Source: Pieris napi
Taxonomy: Eukaryota; Arthropoda; Insecta; Lepidoptera; Pieridae
Length of the DNA stretch: 64,000 nt
Reading direction: 5' to 3'
Assembly: GCF_905475465.1 (NCBI RefSeq)
Contig: NC_062248.1
Span: 434,001-498,000, forward strand
Shown here piece by piece: positions 34,242 to 45,818 of this stretch. A program made the translations under genes and the position numbers. Positions within the stretch are counted from its first letter, which is position 1, and every line of letters starts with the position of its first letter. The notes under the pieces are model-generated. The model searched no databases and was not told where the DNA came from. It saw nothing but the letters and a program-made list of their open reading frames with translations.

Positions 34242-35088
34242 GACTGATGTTTACACATTAAATATAATCGTGCCGTTGGACCACTTAGCATCTGAAATGA
34301 CATTTTTTATTACTTACTCGTAAAATATATAATAATTTGTTATCACAGTCAGGTTACACACATTTTAAACCTCAATAAATATAATACATCATCATCCCTA
34401 ATATCGATAATCACTTACAACGAATACAAGTATCAGGCTTAGCCTAGAACGCTGTCCACGTATTTTCCTAAAAAAATAAAGGAGAGCAGAAATGTAAAGC
34501 TAAGGCCATAAGATTATTATAATTATTCCATTACTGCAAAGTAGAATGAAAAGCTTTGGTTTAGTAAACATATTTAGCAAATATCGTATTTGTTATGGGC
34601 ATTTTGTTCACATTCGTAACGAAAATTAGTGTATCTTATTTATACGTATAAATATTATGTTATGGTAATTTACGATAATAAGTCTAAAAATGATAAGTAT
34701 AATGAACTGATATAACTTGTTTGAATTTATTTGAGCATTATCTTGAAATGTTCAAGTGACTACTTATAGGTAAATAAAATCTGTTTGTTATGCATTGATA
34801 AACATAATATATTAGTAGTGGCAAATAATGATAATAAAAATATTTTTGAATAATATATTTAATATGCACTGTAGTTAATACAATTTTAAGTCAATGTAGG
34901 GTAAACACACAATAACGATATAACAAAAAAGTATTTACTTTTTATAACTACGAAAGATTCTTCAAATCTCTTAAAGGCTCCAACAAACTATTTCTATTTT
35001 TCTCCTTCTACTACTATCATAAGTAAAATACCTACTAAACATACTTCATAGTTACAATAATATTATAATTCCTTAAATACTCCGAATA

Positions 35089-36588
35089 TTATATCTTTTT
35101 AGCCCTTGAGATAAATTCCAGATCGACATTATCCAATCTTACTTGAAGTTGCTCACGGCGGTGTTTTATTCCACCGTCTTTTATAAGAGTTTTGACTGAG
35201 AAGTTATGGAGCAAATGAATTAATCCTGTTTTCGTTTGTAACAAAGCAAATCTTGTTCCAATACATTGCCTATTACCCTTGCCAAATGGTGTATAAGTCA
35301 AATCATTTATTTTATGTCTATTTTCTGGGGAAAATCTTTCAGGATTAAATAGTTCTGGTTCCGGGAAATGTTTTTCATCATGATGCCTCTCATAGAGTGG
35401 AATAAATATCTTCGTACCGTTCTCGATTTTAATATTACCTACAGGAAGAACACTCTCTCGTACACAACGTCTCATCAAAAAAGCTATTGGTGGATGCATT
35501 CTTAAAGCCTCACTTAACACCATATCAAGATAAATCATATTCATTACTAATTCATAAGAGAGTTCATTATTGTTTTTCCTAAATGTCTCGTCAATTTCAT
35601 CTTGGAGTCGCTCCAAAATCTTGGGATTTTTTCCAAGTTCCACGAGAGTTGTAAAAATTGCTGATGTTGTTGGTTCAACTCCGCCGACAAAGAAGAAAAA
35701 AGCTTGAGCAGCCAAAATTTCATCAGTTGGGGAGATTTTGTATCCTGTTTCTTTATCTAATAGGTCCCCAGAGTTTTGTATATTAACACACAAATCAACA
35801 AAATCGTGTTTTTTTACATTAGAGCTTTTACGTTCTCTTAATACCTGTTTTATCGTATTAATAAAAAACTTTTCATGGTCATGAAACATAGTAAATCCTA
35901 GAAGTTTGAATAAGCCATTACTAAAAATACCTATCACAAATTTAAGGTCTTTAATAAACGTGGAATTAAAAGATTTTTTGGCAACCATAAGAAAAGGCGA
36001 ATCGAAAATTGATTTCGCAGTCACACCAAATACAGCAGCACTTATAGCAGCGCTACAAAATGAGGATATTGTATTAAAAGCGTTACCTTTAAGAAGCATT
36101 GGATTGTTTTCCAGATGAATAACGAAATCCCTAGCACTTTTATCTACAATATAGAACATGGCTTTTAATTTTGTAGGAGTAAACAGCGGTGTCATATTTT
36201 GTCGCATTAGTTTCCACCTATTTCCTTTCATAAACAAAACATTATCTGCAAGAAGGTCGTTTTTGTTGGTATCCAATCCTCTGTAATGAAAGGAGTGAAA
36301 ATCTGATGCTAATATATGTTGAACATTATTTAAATCGATCACATACAAGGACGGTGTTAAAAACGATCCTATACCAACAGCAGGTTCGTTCCGATACTCT
36401 TTATATACTTCACATACAGTTTTGAAAAGTGGAGTGTCTTTCGTTAAGAAATCCCACATAATTCCTGTTACTTTATTTTTCGTATAAAAAGCCACATTTC
36501 GTTTATTCCAATAGACTTCGTTGTTTTTACCAATAAAATAAATGACTAAAAATAATAAGGCACAAAAAGTTAATACGAGTGAAATCAT
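35089..36588 (-). CDS. Cytochrome P450 (CYP3-clan type), array copy 2
   Basis: 499 residues, intronless. The start is the ATG at 36588 (MISLVLTF); a longer frame would begin at a GTG. It has an N-terminal anchor, GNRWKLMRQ, helix I VGGVEPTTS at about 303, ExxR EALR, PERF, and haem loop FGKGNRQCIG at about 436. The helix-I Thr is again replaced by Pro, followed by TTS. It differs from the neighbours in the region around residue 300 (GG instead of AG) and at the end (ISRAKKI), so it is probably an older paralog. Orientation and spacing (847 bases to copy 1) fit tandem duplication. Confidence 0.93.
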   Translation of the reverse strand: MISLVLTFCALLFLVIYFIGKNNEVYWNKRNVAFYTKNKVTGIMWDFLTKDTPLFKTVCEVYKEYRNEPAVGIGSFLTPSLYVIDLNNVQHILASDFHSFHYRGLDTNKNDLLADNVLFMKGNRWKLMRQNMTPLFTPTKLKAMFYIVDKSARDFVIHLENNPMLLKGNAFNTISSFCSAAISAAVFGVTAKSIFDSPFLMVAKKSFNSTFIKDLKFVIGIFSNGLFKLLGFTMFHDHEKFFINTIKQVLRERKSSNVKKHDFVDLCVNIQNSGDLLDKETGYKISPTDEILAAQAFFFFVGGVEPTTSAIFTTLVELGKNPKILERLQDEIDETFRKNNNELSYELVMNMIYLDMVLSEALRMHPPIAFLMRRCVRESVLPVGNIKIENGTKIFIPLYERHHDEKHFPEPELFNPERFSPENRHKINDLTYTPFGKGNRQCIGTRFALLQTKTGLIHLLHNFSVKTLIKDGGIKHRREQLQVRLDNVDLEFISRAKKI

Positions 36589-36699
36589 TATAACGAACAC
36601 AAGTAATGGCGAACAAACTCGTTGCCCTTGTATTGCTGGTAATAAAAGTTACAATTACTAAAAATAACGACTTGTTTGTCATGTTCTGCTTAGATATGC

Positions 36700-37085
36700 G
36701 AGGGGTGTTCAATAAATAGTGATGGTGCGATGTAGAATACTAAAGTAATATTTTAAAATAAAATCGATAAATTACTCAGGTTTTTTAATATAACCAAGGG
36801 GTGGTAATCATGGTGCCATTATTACGGAGACGGAGACACTGGACAAATAACAAAGTTGCGTGGAGAAATACGCAACCAACAGCATGGCAAAGAATCACAC
36901 AATTGCGATGGCTGCCATTCAAAAAGCTAGCTTCGAAGTGGAACATCTTTCATATTCATCGAAACTAGCTCCTAGTAATTTTTATCAATTCTCTCTGACG
37001 ATATAAATTTAAAGATGATGACGCAGTAATCGCCGTGGTAACCGATTTTTTACGGGATCAGGAAGAAAATTTAAGTTTTTAAAAG
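36700..37085 (+). mobile_element. Mariner transposase relic
   Basis: At about 36898-36980 one frame reads IAMAAIQKASFEVEHLSYSS and then KLAPSNFYQF. This corresponds to the mariner C-terminal region normally written SPDLAPSD, here with the catalytic Asp changed to Asn. A further block DDAVIAVVTDFLRDQEENL follows in another frame. Multiple stops and shifts mean a long-dead copy. It lies between P450 copies 2 and 3. Confidence 0.65.
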
Positions 37086-37547
37086 AAAAGTTTAGGGTTA
37101 TATTAATCTTGTTTAATATTTAAATGCTATATACAAAGTGTACCTATAAGTAAAAGGCAACTACGTCATTATCATTTTGACCTTAGTAAATATCGGGTAT
37201 TGCGACTGTAGAAGAGTTGCTGCAGCTGGCACAGGACAGAAAACGCTTCCCGAGACTGATGGCCAACCTCCAGGGATGGAGAGGCAACAAAGGAAGAAAC
37301 ATATTTTTTTGTAAGACAGAAATATCCTTTACAGTAATTTATATTGAGGCTATCTTCTAATTTTGATCACCCTGTAATAAGATACACCAAACAAAAACAA
37401 TAGTACAAATTAAAATCAAAGACAAATAAGTATTTTATTACATGTTCCTTTATTAATATATAATTTTACTTACTACATATATTTAAAAAAAATAGCTTAA
37501 AAGGATAATATTCTGTATTTGGCGTACGTTACCTCTAAGTAAAATAC

Positions 37548-37645
37548 AATGTCTTTTATGCATTGTCTTGTTAAGAAAACTATGGGAGGATGTAGACTTA
37601 TCGCCTCACTCAATGCCATATCTAGAAACTTCATTTCATTAACAT
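37548..37645 (-). pseudogene. P450 fragment just downstream of copy 3
   Basis: About 95 bases nearly identical to 38031-38127 inside copy 3 (the segment coding for MKFLDMALSEAIRLHPP and the residues after it, around ExxR). It ends 23 bases beyond the copy-3 stop codon, on the same strand. There is no surrounding P450 sequence. It is debris of a further duplicated copy or of an unequal exchange. Confidence 0.85.
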
Positions 37646-37667
37646 ATACCTACTACATAACTGAATA

Positions 37668-39167
37668 CTACTTGATGTGTTGCCTTGGTATCAATTCTAC
37701 GTCTACATTAATAAGTCGCACCTGTACCTGCTCTTTTTTATACCTGATTCCTCCTTCTTTAATAGTACTTTTCACTGAATAGTGACGCAATAAATGTATC
37801 AGGCCAGCCTTAGTTTGAAGACTGGCATACCTCATACCAACACAAATTCTATTACCTTTCCCGAACGGCATGTACGTTGAATCAGCTATGGTATGTTTAT
37901 TTTCTGGGGAAAATCTTTCAGGATTATATACTTCAGGATCGGCATAGTATTTTTCATCGTGGTGAATTTCAAAAATTGGTGTAAAAATCTTTGTTCCTTT
38001 ATCTACCTTTATATTGCCGACCGGAAGGACTGTGTCTTTTATGCATTGTCTTGTTAAGAAACCTATGGGAGGATGTAGACGTATTGCCTCACTCAATGCC
38101 ATATCTAGAAACTTCATTTCATTAACAACATCGTAAGATATTTGATTGTTATTCAGTTGAAAATATTCATCGATTTCTTTATGAGCTCTCGCTAAATACT
38201 CTGGATGGCGTCCCAACTCAACTAGGGTTGAAAATATTGCGGTTGCTGTTGGTTCTACTCCAGCAACGAAGAAAAAGAATGCTTGTGCAGCTAACAGCTC
38301 ATCAGTTGGACTTAACTCTAAGCCCGTACTTTTATCAAACATATTACCAGCCTTTTGAATTTGAATGCACAAATCAGCAAAATCATGTTTTTTTGTATTT
38401 TCAATTTCTCGTTCTCTCAATATTTTCTTTATAGTACCAATAAAGAACTTTTCATGTTCTGTAAAAATATTAACGTTAAAAGCTTTAAATAATGAGGTAC
38501 TTAAACTTCCAAGAGCAAACTTTAAATTCTTCATCAAAGTGGGTTGGCTAGCGTCTCTCGCCATATCAAGTAAAGGAGAATCGAAAATTGATTTGGAACT
38601 AACGCCAAACACGGCTGCCCCTATTGCAGCACTGCAAAATGTAGATATTGTGTCAAATGTATCAGTCTTTAAAAGTTTAGGATTTTTCTTCAATTCAGTT
38701 ACAAAATCTACAGCACTCTTATCTATTATATAGTACATCGATTTTAGCTTGGAAGATGTAAATAGCGGAGTCATATTCTGTCGCATTAGTTTCCATCGAT
38801 TTCCATTCATAAAAAGAACATTATCTGCGAGAAGATCGCTCTCATTAATTTCCAGTCCTCGGTGATTGAAAGAGTTAAAATCCGATGATACAACATGTTG
38901 AATATTAATTGGATCGATAACATACAAAGTCGGCGTCAGAAATGAACCGATTCCAACCGCTGGCTCACTTCGATGCTCCTTATACAATTCACACAGGTTT
39001 TCAAATAAGGCCTTATCCTTTGTTAGAAAGTCCCAGAAGACTCCAGTTACTTTGTTTCGAGGATGAAAAGCAACATTCCGTCGTTTCCAGTAAAATTCAT
39101 TGTATTTACCATTAAGGTAAATAAGAAATAAAATAGCGGCACCAAATAACAAGATAAGTGCGATCAT
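37668..39167 (-). CDS. Cytochrome P450 (CYP3-clan type), array copy 3
   Basis: 499 residues, intronless. The start is the ATG at 39167 (MIALILLFGAAI); the frame upstream opens with a TTG. All P450 landmarks are present: anchor helix, GNRWKLMRQ, helix I FVAGVEPTAT at about 304, ExxR EAIR, PERF, and haem loop FGKGNRICVG near 436. It is closest in sequence to copies 4 and 5. The Thr of helix I is replaced by Pro as in the rest of the array. A TATA element lies at 39213-39218. Confidence 0.93.
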   Translation of the reverse strand: MIALILLFGAAILFLIYLNGKYNEFYWKRRNVAFHPRNKVTGVFWDFLTKDKALFENLCELYKEHRSEPAVGIGSFLTPTLYVIDPINIQHVVSSDFNSFNHRGLEINESDLLADNVLFMNGNRWKLMRQNMTPLFTSSKLKSMYYIIDKSAVDFVTELKKNPKLLKTDTFDTISTFCSAAIGAAVFGVSSKSIFDSPLLDMARDASQPTLMKNLKFALGSLSTSLFKAFNVNIFTEHEKFFIGTIKKILREREIENTKKHDFADLCIQIQKAGNMFDKSTGLELSPTDELLAAQAFFFFVAGVEPTATAIFSTLVELGRHPEYLARAHKEIDEYFQLNNNQISYDVVNEMKFLDMALSEAIRLHPPIGFLTRQCIKDTVLPVGNIKVDKGTKIFTPIFEIHHDEKYYADPEVYNPERFSPENKHTIADSTYMPFGKGNRICVGMRYASLQTKAGLIHLLRHYSVKSTIKEGGIRYKKEQVQVRLINVDVELIPRQHIK

Positions 39168-39212
39168 GTTCAAGGTACGAATAACACTAAGTATCTACAG
39201 ATAGTGGTATAA

Positions 39213-39218
39213 TTTATA
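39213..39218 (-). promoter_or_regulatory. TATA box of P450 copy 3
   Basis: The minus strand reads GGCTATAAATTATACC, 46-51 bases before the ATG. A start 30 bases on (around ATACTTAGTG) would leave a short leader. Confidence 0.5.
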
Positions 39219-39360
39219 GCCAATTATTCAAGATAATATTATGACAGTCATTATTTCGTTAAGATTAAATATAATTGACAACAAACACACTTATTGTGGA
39301 AGTGTACTTAAATGTATGTCTGGATATCTTATGGTACAATAACATTTAGCGATAACTTTG

Positions 39361-39545
39361 TGCGCAATTAGCACTTGCTCTTTCGATAAGGAAAAGATCG
39401 TGAGGAATTCGGCATATCCCAAACAAAACATTTGATGACATGTGTCAGGCACAGAAGGCTGATCATCTAGGTCAGTAAAATAAAAACGATCGAAAAACTG
39501 TAGGACGTAATCTGAAACCAGGACATTTAGGGTTGTAGCGCCAGT
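39361..39545 (+). repeat. tRNA-derived SINE (family A), 5'-truncated and diverged
   Basis: Contains GATCGTGAGGAA, ACATGTGTCAGGCACAGAAG, GCTGATCATC and GGGTTGTAGCGCCAG, in the order found in the full SINE at 53128-53434. The head is missing. Confidence 0.65.
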
Positions 39546-39639
39546 GAATCATGTTTTGTATGACATGAATAAAAATAGTCCCCATTAATAATTTATTCTT
39601 AAAGAAAACTGCTTACCGATGGCTTTTAGTGTGTTAAAC

Positions 39640-40023
39640 TTAGTCTGGCCATAGTTGTGTGAAAAAGGTATTAAAACAAGGCACAAGTGTATCAAGATAC
39701 CATTCTTGAGATGGTAGTAAAGCCCCTTAACAACACCATGTTCAATAACCAAGAATGGTCTAGCATTACTCAGCCCTGAGTCACAAAGCTCGGTCTATGC
39801 AGTCTTTGTTGTAAACAAACGTTTCGTAATTCATCAGAGCTGAAGACCGGCTGTCGTCTAGTACCGATCATAATCCGCTGTAATTTATGGTCAGTTTTAG
39901 AGAGTACGGCTTGCTCTAAACGCCATAATAATTTGCAGTCCCTAAAACAATCCGTACCGTGCTTCTATTGATAACTGGCCTCAACGTTTAAAGGACTATA
40001 TTGCAGCCAATGGAGACTACTTC
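39640..40023 (+). mobile_element. Tc1/mariner transposase relic
   Basis: Shifting frames give VKPLNNTMFNNQEW, a degenerate PSASPDLNPLDYKLW-like block and finally WPQRLKDYIAANGDYFK-stop, the C-terminal signature of a widespread insect mariner-type transposase. There are many stops and frameshifts, so it is inactive and old. It lies between P450 copies 3 and 4. Confidence 0.65.
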
Positions 40024-40404
40024 AAATAAGCTTTTTATATTTTAAATTGTTTTATATTTATGTATTAAACTGACACACTGTAAAAGTTATAAATGTTATT
40101 TGCAATAGATTTTTTTTTCTTTGTTACATTATGTATGGCAAGACTAGGTACATAAATATAAAAATTTTGCATATCATCATGAATCTTACATTAAGTTTTT
40201 TGTTATTATCAATTAAGTCGATTAAAGATAATTTTCTCTAATTCGTGTTAACAAACTAGCTACTAACTGTAGCTTTGCTTGCAAAAGTCTTGCTTTTGTT
40301 TTGAAAATAGAGATTTTAGGGGCCTAGCTATATACACATGTAACTAGACTTTCCACACCTGAGAGAAGTCTGTTATCGTTACCATGTTTTCTATTTTTTG
40401 TAGC

Positions 40405-40442
40405 GACAAACGGGTAAGAGGCTCACCTGATGTTAAGTGATA
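40405..40442 (+). repeat. Short piece of the GATGTTAAGTGAT repeat
   Basis: CAAACGGGTAAGAGGCTCAC followed by CTGATGTTAAGTGAT, as in 2405-2545 and 59303-59612. Confidence 0.45.
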
Positions 40443-41629
40443 AATATATTTTATTAATATAATATATAATATTTTAAATTTTATTGAAAAATCTGTTTAT
40501 TTATATTTCAACAAGTTGTTTTTTAGTAAAACTATATATACTCATAGGACCATTATTATATTTTTGAACAATATAAACGAACAATACAGCCGTGGGAATA
40601 TGAAGGTGTAATTGTTTGATAGGTAAATATTTTTTACAATAACTACTCAGTTATAAATTTTCCTTTACTAGTATATCAAATGCTGAGAAATAAATACCGT
40701 AATATGTCTGCCATATGTCTGACCCGTATTTCAGTCGCTTAAATAAAATAACAGTGTTGTCTGAGTGGCTTGAGCTTGCGACCTTAAAACATGGGATTAT
40801 GCTTCCAAATTCCGGCGATGCCAATGGATTTTTCAAAATAAATTATCTACAAAAAATATTTACATTATTTAAAAATAATATCAAATATATACTGGCTCCT
40901 ACAGTGTATACCTGTTTATTTTAAAAATACTCTCTTCATTTGGGTAGGTGTAAGTGGGGTATAAGTGGTCCCACAAGCATCAGATCAGCATGATGATAAT
41001 AATTATGATGCATGAAACTATCGAAGGAATTTTTAAATGTTACTGAATGCGACTTATTAGCCTATTTTATCATCGTTGTTTTGTAGTAAATATCTACATT
41101 TTGTTTTCAAAAGCAAACAAAATACATAAACATTTTTGCATCGTTTTCGAACTTGTTACCAATGAAGAACGTCTTCGGCGCTTTTGTAGATAGTTATAGC
41201 TTAACATCGGGTAAGTCCTCTGGCATATAAAATCAAGGAATTTGTTTTATCTTTCTAAAGGAATAAAGGAAATCCTTTTATAAAGGAAAATGTTTAGTAA
41301 TAAATATTAATATGGATTATTTAAATATATACATTATATAAGTAAATATATTATGAGTCACCACCGCATTTACGTTAATTGGGGAAAATTAAACAAATAT
41401 AAATATTTTATTATTAATTTCGTAATCAGATTTTACAAAAACTTATTACCAAAAATAAACAAAATGTTACGGCACATGTTACTTACCAGTGGGTCAAAAG
41501 TCATGCTTGGTTTATCATAAATGTATTATTTCGCGTCCCATTATAAATAGCAAAAACTTTTCCAAGTCACTGCTCTTGATTCTTACTACGATGTTAAGAT
41601 TTTGTAATAAATAATGTTAGAACAATAAT

Positions 41630-42267
41630 TATTTTATTTATTTATTAACACTTCGTTGCATTACAATATAAAAATTTAACATAATTAAATGAAAAGGAGG
41701 ACAACTGGCGGCCTTATCGCTTTCGAGCGATCTCTTCCAGGCAACCACTGTGAGAAAAGAAAAAAAAATGTATTAAATTAGATAAGGTAGGCAAGAAGTG
41801 CAAAAATACATATTACATATTTTGTTATTAAAAAAATAAAACTAAGCAGAGTACCAGTTTAGTTTTTTTAAACAAACTAAGCTAATAAAGGATACATGAA
41901 AAATAAAAAGTAAAAAGTGCACATAAACACGATTATTTTAGATCACTCACGTCGGTTAGTAGTTACTACGAAAGTTAGGGATACTATGTGGACAGGTAAT
42001 GTTTGTACAAAATAAATTTAAAGGAAGATAGAGAAGGAGTTAGGCGAATAGGAACGGGAACAGAATTCCATAGCCTAAATGCAGAGACCTTAAAGCATTC
42101 GCCAAGAAAGGAGGAGAGGAGATGGGATTTCTAGGATATAGTTTTCGCAAGAACGTAAGCTATAGTTATGAGCTCCCAAAAATTTGAAATCATTTTTGAG
42201 ATAGATCGGAGTTTTAGGGTTGAACAGGATGGAAAATAAGAGATGGAGAACAAAAGCATTATTATAA
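41630..42267 (-). repeat. LINE-like 3' end and body fragment
   Basis: TTTATTTATTAACACTTCGT with the following GGCGGCCTTATCGC and TCTCTTCCAGGCAACCACTG blocks is recognisable as a common lepidopteran LINE 3' region read on the minus strand. The rest up to 42267 is a non-coding continuation. The class assignment is from memory. Confidence 0.45.
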
Positions 42268-42880
42268 GAGATCGTGATTTTATTAAACTCTTGTCTAGAG
42301 CCCGAAGACAAAATAAATGTTAAATTATTATTTTACAAAAATTTCGGTTAATTGACCTGCATAATTTTGTAAATATAAAACACTGACACTACATTGATTA
42401 TGGTAAATGTTTTCTTGATCATAATATTAACATTAGTAATCGATTATTACGAGGTATTATCTCCACTTAGCGCACTGAGGGTTCTATGCCCCACTGAACA
42501 TAATGGATGAATGTGTAATCTACGCACACGGTTACAAGAAGTGCATTCTTTTATCACTCTGTAATTGAATGTCTTTTTTTGTATTTGTTTTGTAATATTC
42601 ATCTTTATCTTCGTAAACTTATTATTTATAAGTATTATCATATTATAAGCATTATGTTTCTGCACGCCGTCAAGACATTTTCTCGAGGCCACACATTGTT
42701 TGGCGGCTTTAAATATATAAATCGATCCAATTTTTTTGTAAATTTGTACACCAATTTCAGTGTTAAGATTGCACAAAGTTCATACATTTTATTCTTATTC
42801 TATGTGAGGAAAAGAATAATACATAAGTATGGATACAAATGTTGAATTAATAGTAATTATTTTGACGTAAATATATTTAA

Positions 42881-44373
42881 TTGAGATACATGTTGGCGTG
42901 GTATTAATTCCACATCCACGTTATCCAGTCTCACTTGTACTTGTTGCTTACTGTACCACCATCTTCAATTATAGTTTTAACTGTAAAGTTACCCAATAGG
43001 TGTATAAGGCCTGCTTTTGTTTGTAAAGTGGCGTATCTCATACCAACACAAATTCTGTTTCCTTTTCCAAAAGGCATATAGGTTATATCAGCAATTTTAT
43101 TTCTGTTTTCAGCAGAAAATCTCTCTGGCTTGTAAACTTCTGGCTCCTCGTAATACCTTTCATCATGATGAAGTTCAAATATAGGTGTGAAAATTCTAGT
43201 GCCTTTATCTACTTTAATATTACCCGTAGGAAGTACGGTATCTATTACACACTGTCTAGTTAAAAATCCAAGTGGTGGGTGCATTCGCAACGCTTCGTTT
43301 AAAGCCATGTCAAGGAAGGTCATGTTGACTACAGCATCGTACGGCATTTCGTTATTATGTTCAGCAAATTATGCATCAATTTCTTCGTGTAATCTTGCTA
43401 GATGTTCTGGATTCCGCCCTAATTCAACTAAAGTAGCAAAAATTGCAGTTGCTGTCGGTTCAACACCAGCAATAAAAAAGAAGAATGCTTGAGCCGCTAA
43501 AAGCTCATCCGTCGGGGTCATTTCGAAGCCCGTCTCTTTATCGACTAATTTGCCTGAGTTTTGTAGCATAACACATATATCTAGGAAATCGTGTTTTTTA
43601 ACATTATCTTGTTTTCTTTCTTTTATCACTTGTTTTATGGCACCGATGAAAAATTTCTCGTGTCTTTTAAAAATTTTGATGTTTAACATTCTAAACAGGC
43701 CACTACTTATATTTGCCACGGAAAATTTTATATTGTTAACAACACTTGGCACTAGAGCATTGCGGGCCATGTGAAGGAAAGGCGAATCAAAAATAGAATT
43801 TGTGCTCACTCCAAATACAGCAGCACCAACTGCAGCACTGCAGAATGAAGAAAGCGTATCAAAAGTCTTCCCATTCCAGAGATCGGGATTATTTTTCAAT
43901 AATGTGATAAAGTCTACTGCACTTTTATCAATAATGTAGTACATGGATTTCAACTTTTTCGATGTAAATAGAGGCGTCATGTTCTGTCGCATTAGCTTCC
44001 ACCGATTACCTTGCATTAATAGAATATTATCAGCTAATAGATCTCCCTCATTTGCATTTATTCCTCTATGGTTGAAGGAATTAAAGTCGGATGCCAAAAC
44101 ATGTTGTATGTTAACCGGATCCGTAACATACAATGTCGGAGTTAATATTCCTCCAATGCCTACAGCTGGCTCGTTTCTATAATCCTTGTACAATTCACAC
44201 AAAATCTCAAAAACAGCTTTGTCCTTTGTTAAGAAATCCCAAAAGACACCAGTCACTTTGTTGCGCGGATAAAATTTAACATTTCGTTTACGCCAATAAA
44301 TTTCATTATATTTCCCAATTAAATAAATTAAAAATAAAACTAAACTTAACCCAAATAAAATCAGTGTGAACAT
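42881..44373 (-). pseudogene. Cytochrome P450 pseudogene, array copy 4
   Basis: Sister of copy 5, with about 28 differences in the first 334 residues by eye. The frame opens at the ATG at 44373 and keeps the anchor, GNRWKLMRQ and IAGVEPTAT, but codon 335 is TAA (43369-43371) where copy 5 has TCA (Ser). Reading beyond it, ExxR, PERF and the haem loop FGKGNRICVG are intact. A 7-base deletion near 42957 then shifts the frame, so the last 25 or so residues are lost, and the ancestral stop has also drifted. The conserved motifs and small divergence mean it died recently. A truncated transcript would lack the haem Cys and could not be an enzyme. Confidence 0.9.
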
Positions 44374-44420
44374 ATTGATATTGTAATCTGTAATAAAGTG
44401 TTATATAAATTGACACAAGT

Positions 44421-44428
44421 AAATAAAG
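44421..44428 (-). promoter_or_regulatory. Decayed TATA position of P450 copy 4
   Basis: At the place where copy 5 has TATATATA flanked by ACACAAG and AGTGA, copy 4 has AAATAAAG on the plus strand (CTTTATTT on the minus). The surrounding bases align, so the box itself has been lost. Confidence 0.5.
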
Positions 44429-44649
44429 TGACCGTGTCGTTAGGTCAATCCCACGTTTGTAAATGACTTGCAAGTTTTAAAAGATTAACGAGATTATAAT
44501 TAGTATGTTTTGTTATTCTTATTGTATATAGACTATTAAAGCTGATAGGAACAATTTTAATAAAGCAAATCCAAGCATCATTCAGCGTTAATTCTATAAA
44601 TTAACACTATATGTGATTCATTAACGTGTTTCTATTTAAAAATTAACTT

Positions 44650-44945
44650 CAAATTCAAAATTCAAAAATCATTTATTCACGTAGGTAACACAATGTACAC
44701 TTATGATTCGTCATTAAAGAAATATATATTAATGCTTCTAATTTTACATTTACTGCCAGTTCTCAAATCAAGGGCGTAGAACGGAAGAGAAGAACTGGCA
44801 ACAAACTCTCCGCCACTCTTTTTAATCGCCATGTTTTTTTTTTTTTACACAACGTTTGTAAGGAGCTGCAACCATTACACCATGTTCCACATGACATCTT
44901 AAGTAATTAATAATAATAACATAAATTAAAAACAAAGACTTGCAG
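44650..44945 (-). repeat. LINE 3'-tail repeat
   Basis: The 3' part of the LINE at 44646-46782. The reverse strand carries GGAACATGGTGTAATGGTTG, GGCGATTAAAAAGAGTGGCG and GAGAACTGGCAGTAAATGT, and ends AATAAATGATTTTTGAATTT. It is the same tail as at 1516-1805 and 58325-58572. Confidence 0.75.
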
Positions 44946-45818
44946 GAGCACGGTGAAATAGGAGCACGTACTTACATTCTCGTGGGAACAACACGCAAAC
45001 ACATAGTCGAAATAATTAACATCACCGCATACACGAATTCAAGTACGACCAGTCACCACAAGAAGCACCCGTTCACGAGTATGACGCATGGCCAGCCAGC
45101 GGCCCCCTCGCCATATTTTAGGGAGAGAGACAACCCGACGCATGGACGCCGCCACAAGCAATGACATTTAAGCGAGCATGACGATCCTTGAAATGTGGAC
45201 TTGGCTACATAAGAAAATAATAATAATACTGAAATAATTGGATACCACATGGATCACGGTTTGTTCCCACTTTACATTAAAACAGTCGTGGATGTTGACG
45301 ATCGCCCTAGAGTCTGGAAATGCAGCCGAGAGATTCAGTCGTGTTACCTATATTATATACTGGAGCAACTCATATCCAAGCATTAGGATCGTTTAAATAT
45401 TCATTTATATTATAATAAGCCTTAGCAAGCAGTTTTACTTTAATGTACGATTTAAATTTATTTATTGACAACGCTTGTATCTCACTAGGGATTTTGTTGA
45501 AAAAACGTATACAATTGCCTTGGAAAGAATTACTCGTTTTATGCAGCCTTCTGGTTGGTGCGCTAATTTTGTCTTTATTACGAGTACTATAATTATGGAA
45601 GCTACTATTCTTTTTAAAGATATCTATATTTTTCCGCACATACAAAATATTCTCATAAATGTATTGACTTGCCAGAGTCAAAATATGTAATTCCTTAAAT
45701 TTGCTTCGGACCGACTCCCGTGGGGACAACCCACAGATCGCTCTTATAGCCCGCTTTTGCACTACAAATATCGATTTAATGTCAGCTGCATTACCCCACA
45801 AAATAACACCATATGACA

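Noticed and set aside
36588..36600. Longer N-terminus for P450 copy 2 (and for copy 3 up to 39173)
   Set aside because: The extra codons begin with GTG and TTG. The first ATG codons (36588 and 39167) give 499 residues, matching the other copies.
38365..38733. 122-codon frame opposite P450 copy 3, with similar frames opposite the other copies
   Set aside because: They are antisense shadows of conserved coding sequence, recurring at the same place in each paralog.
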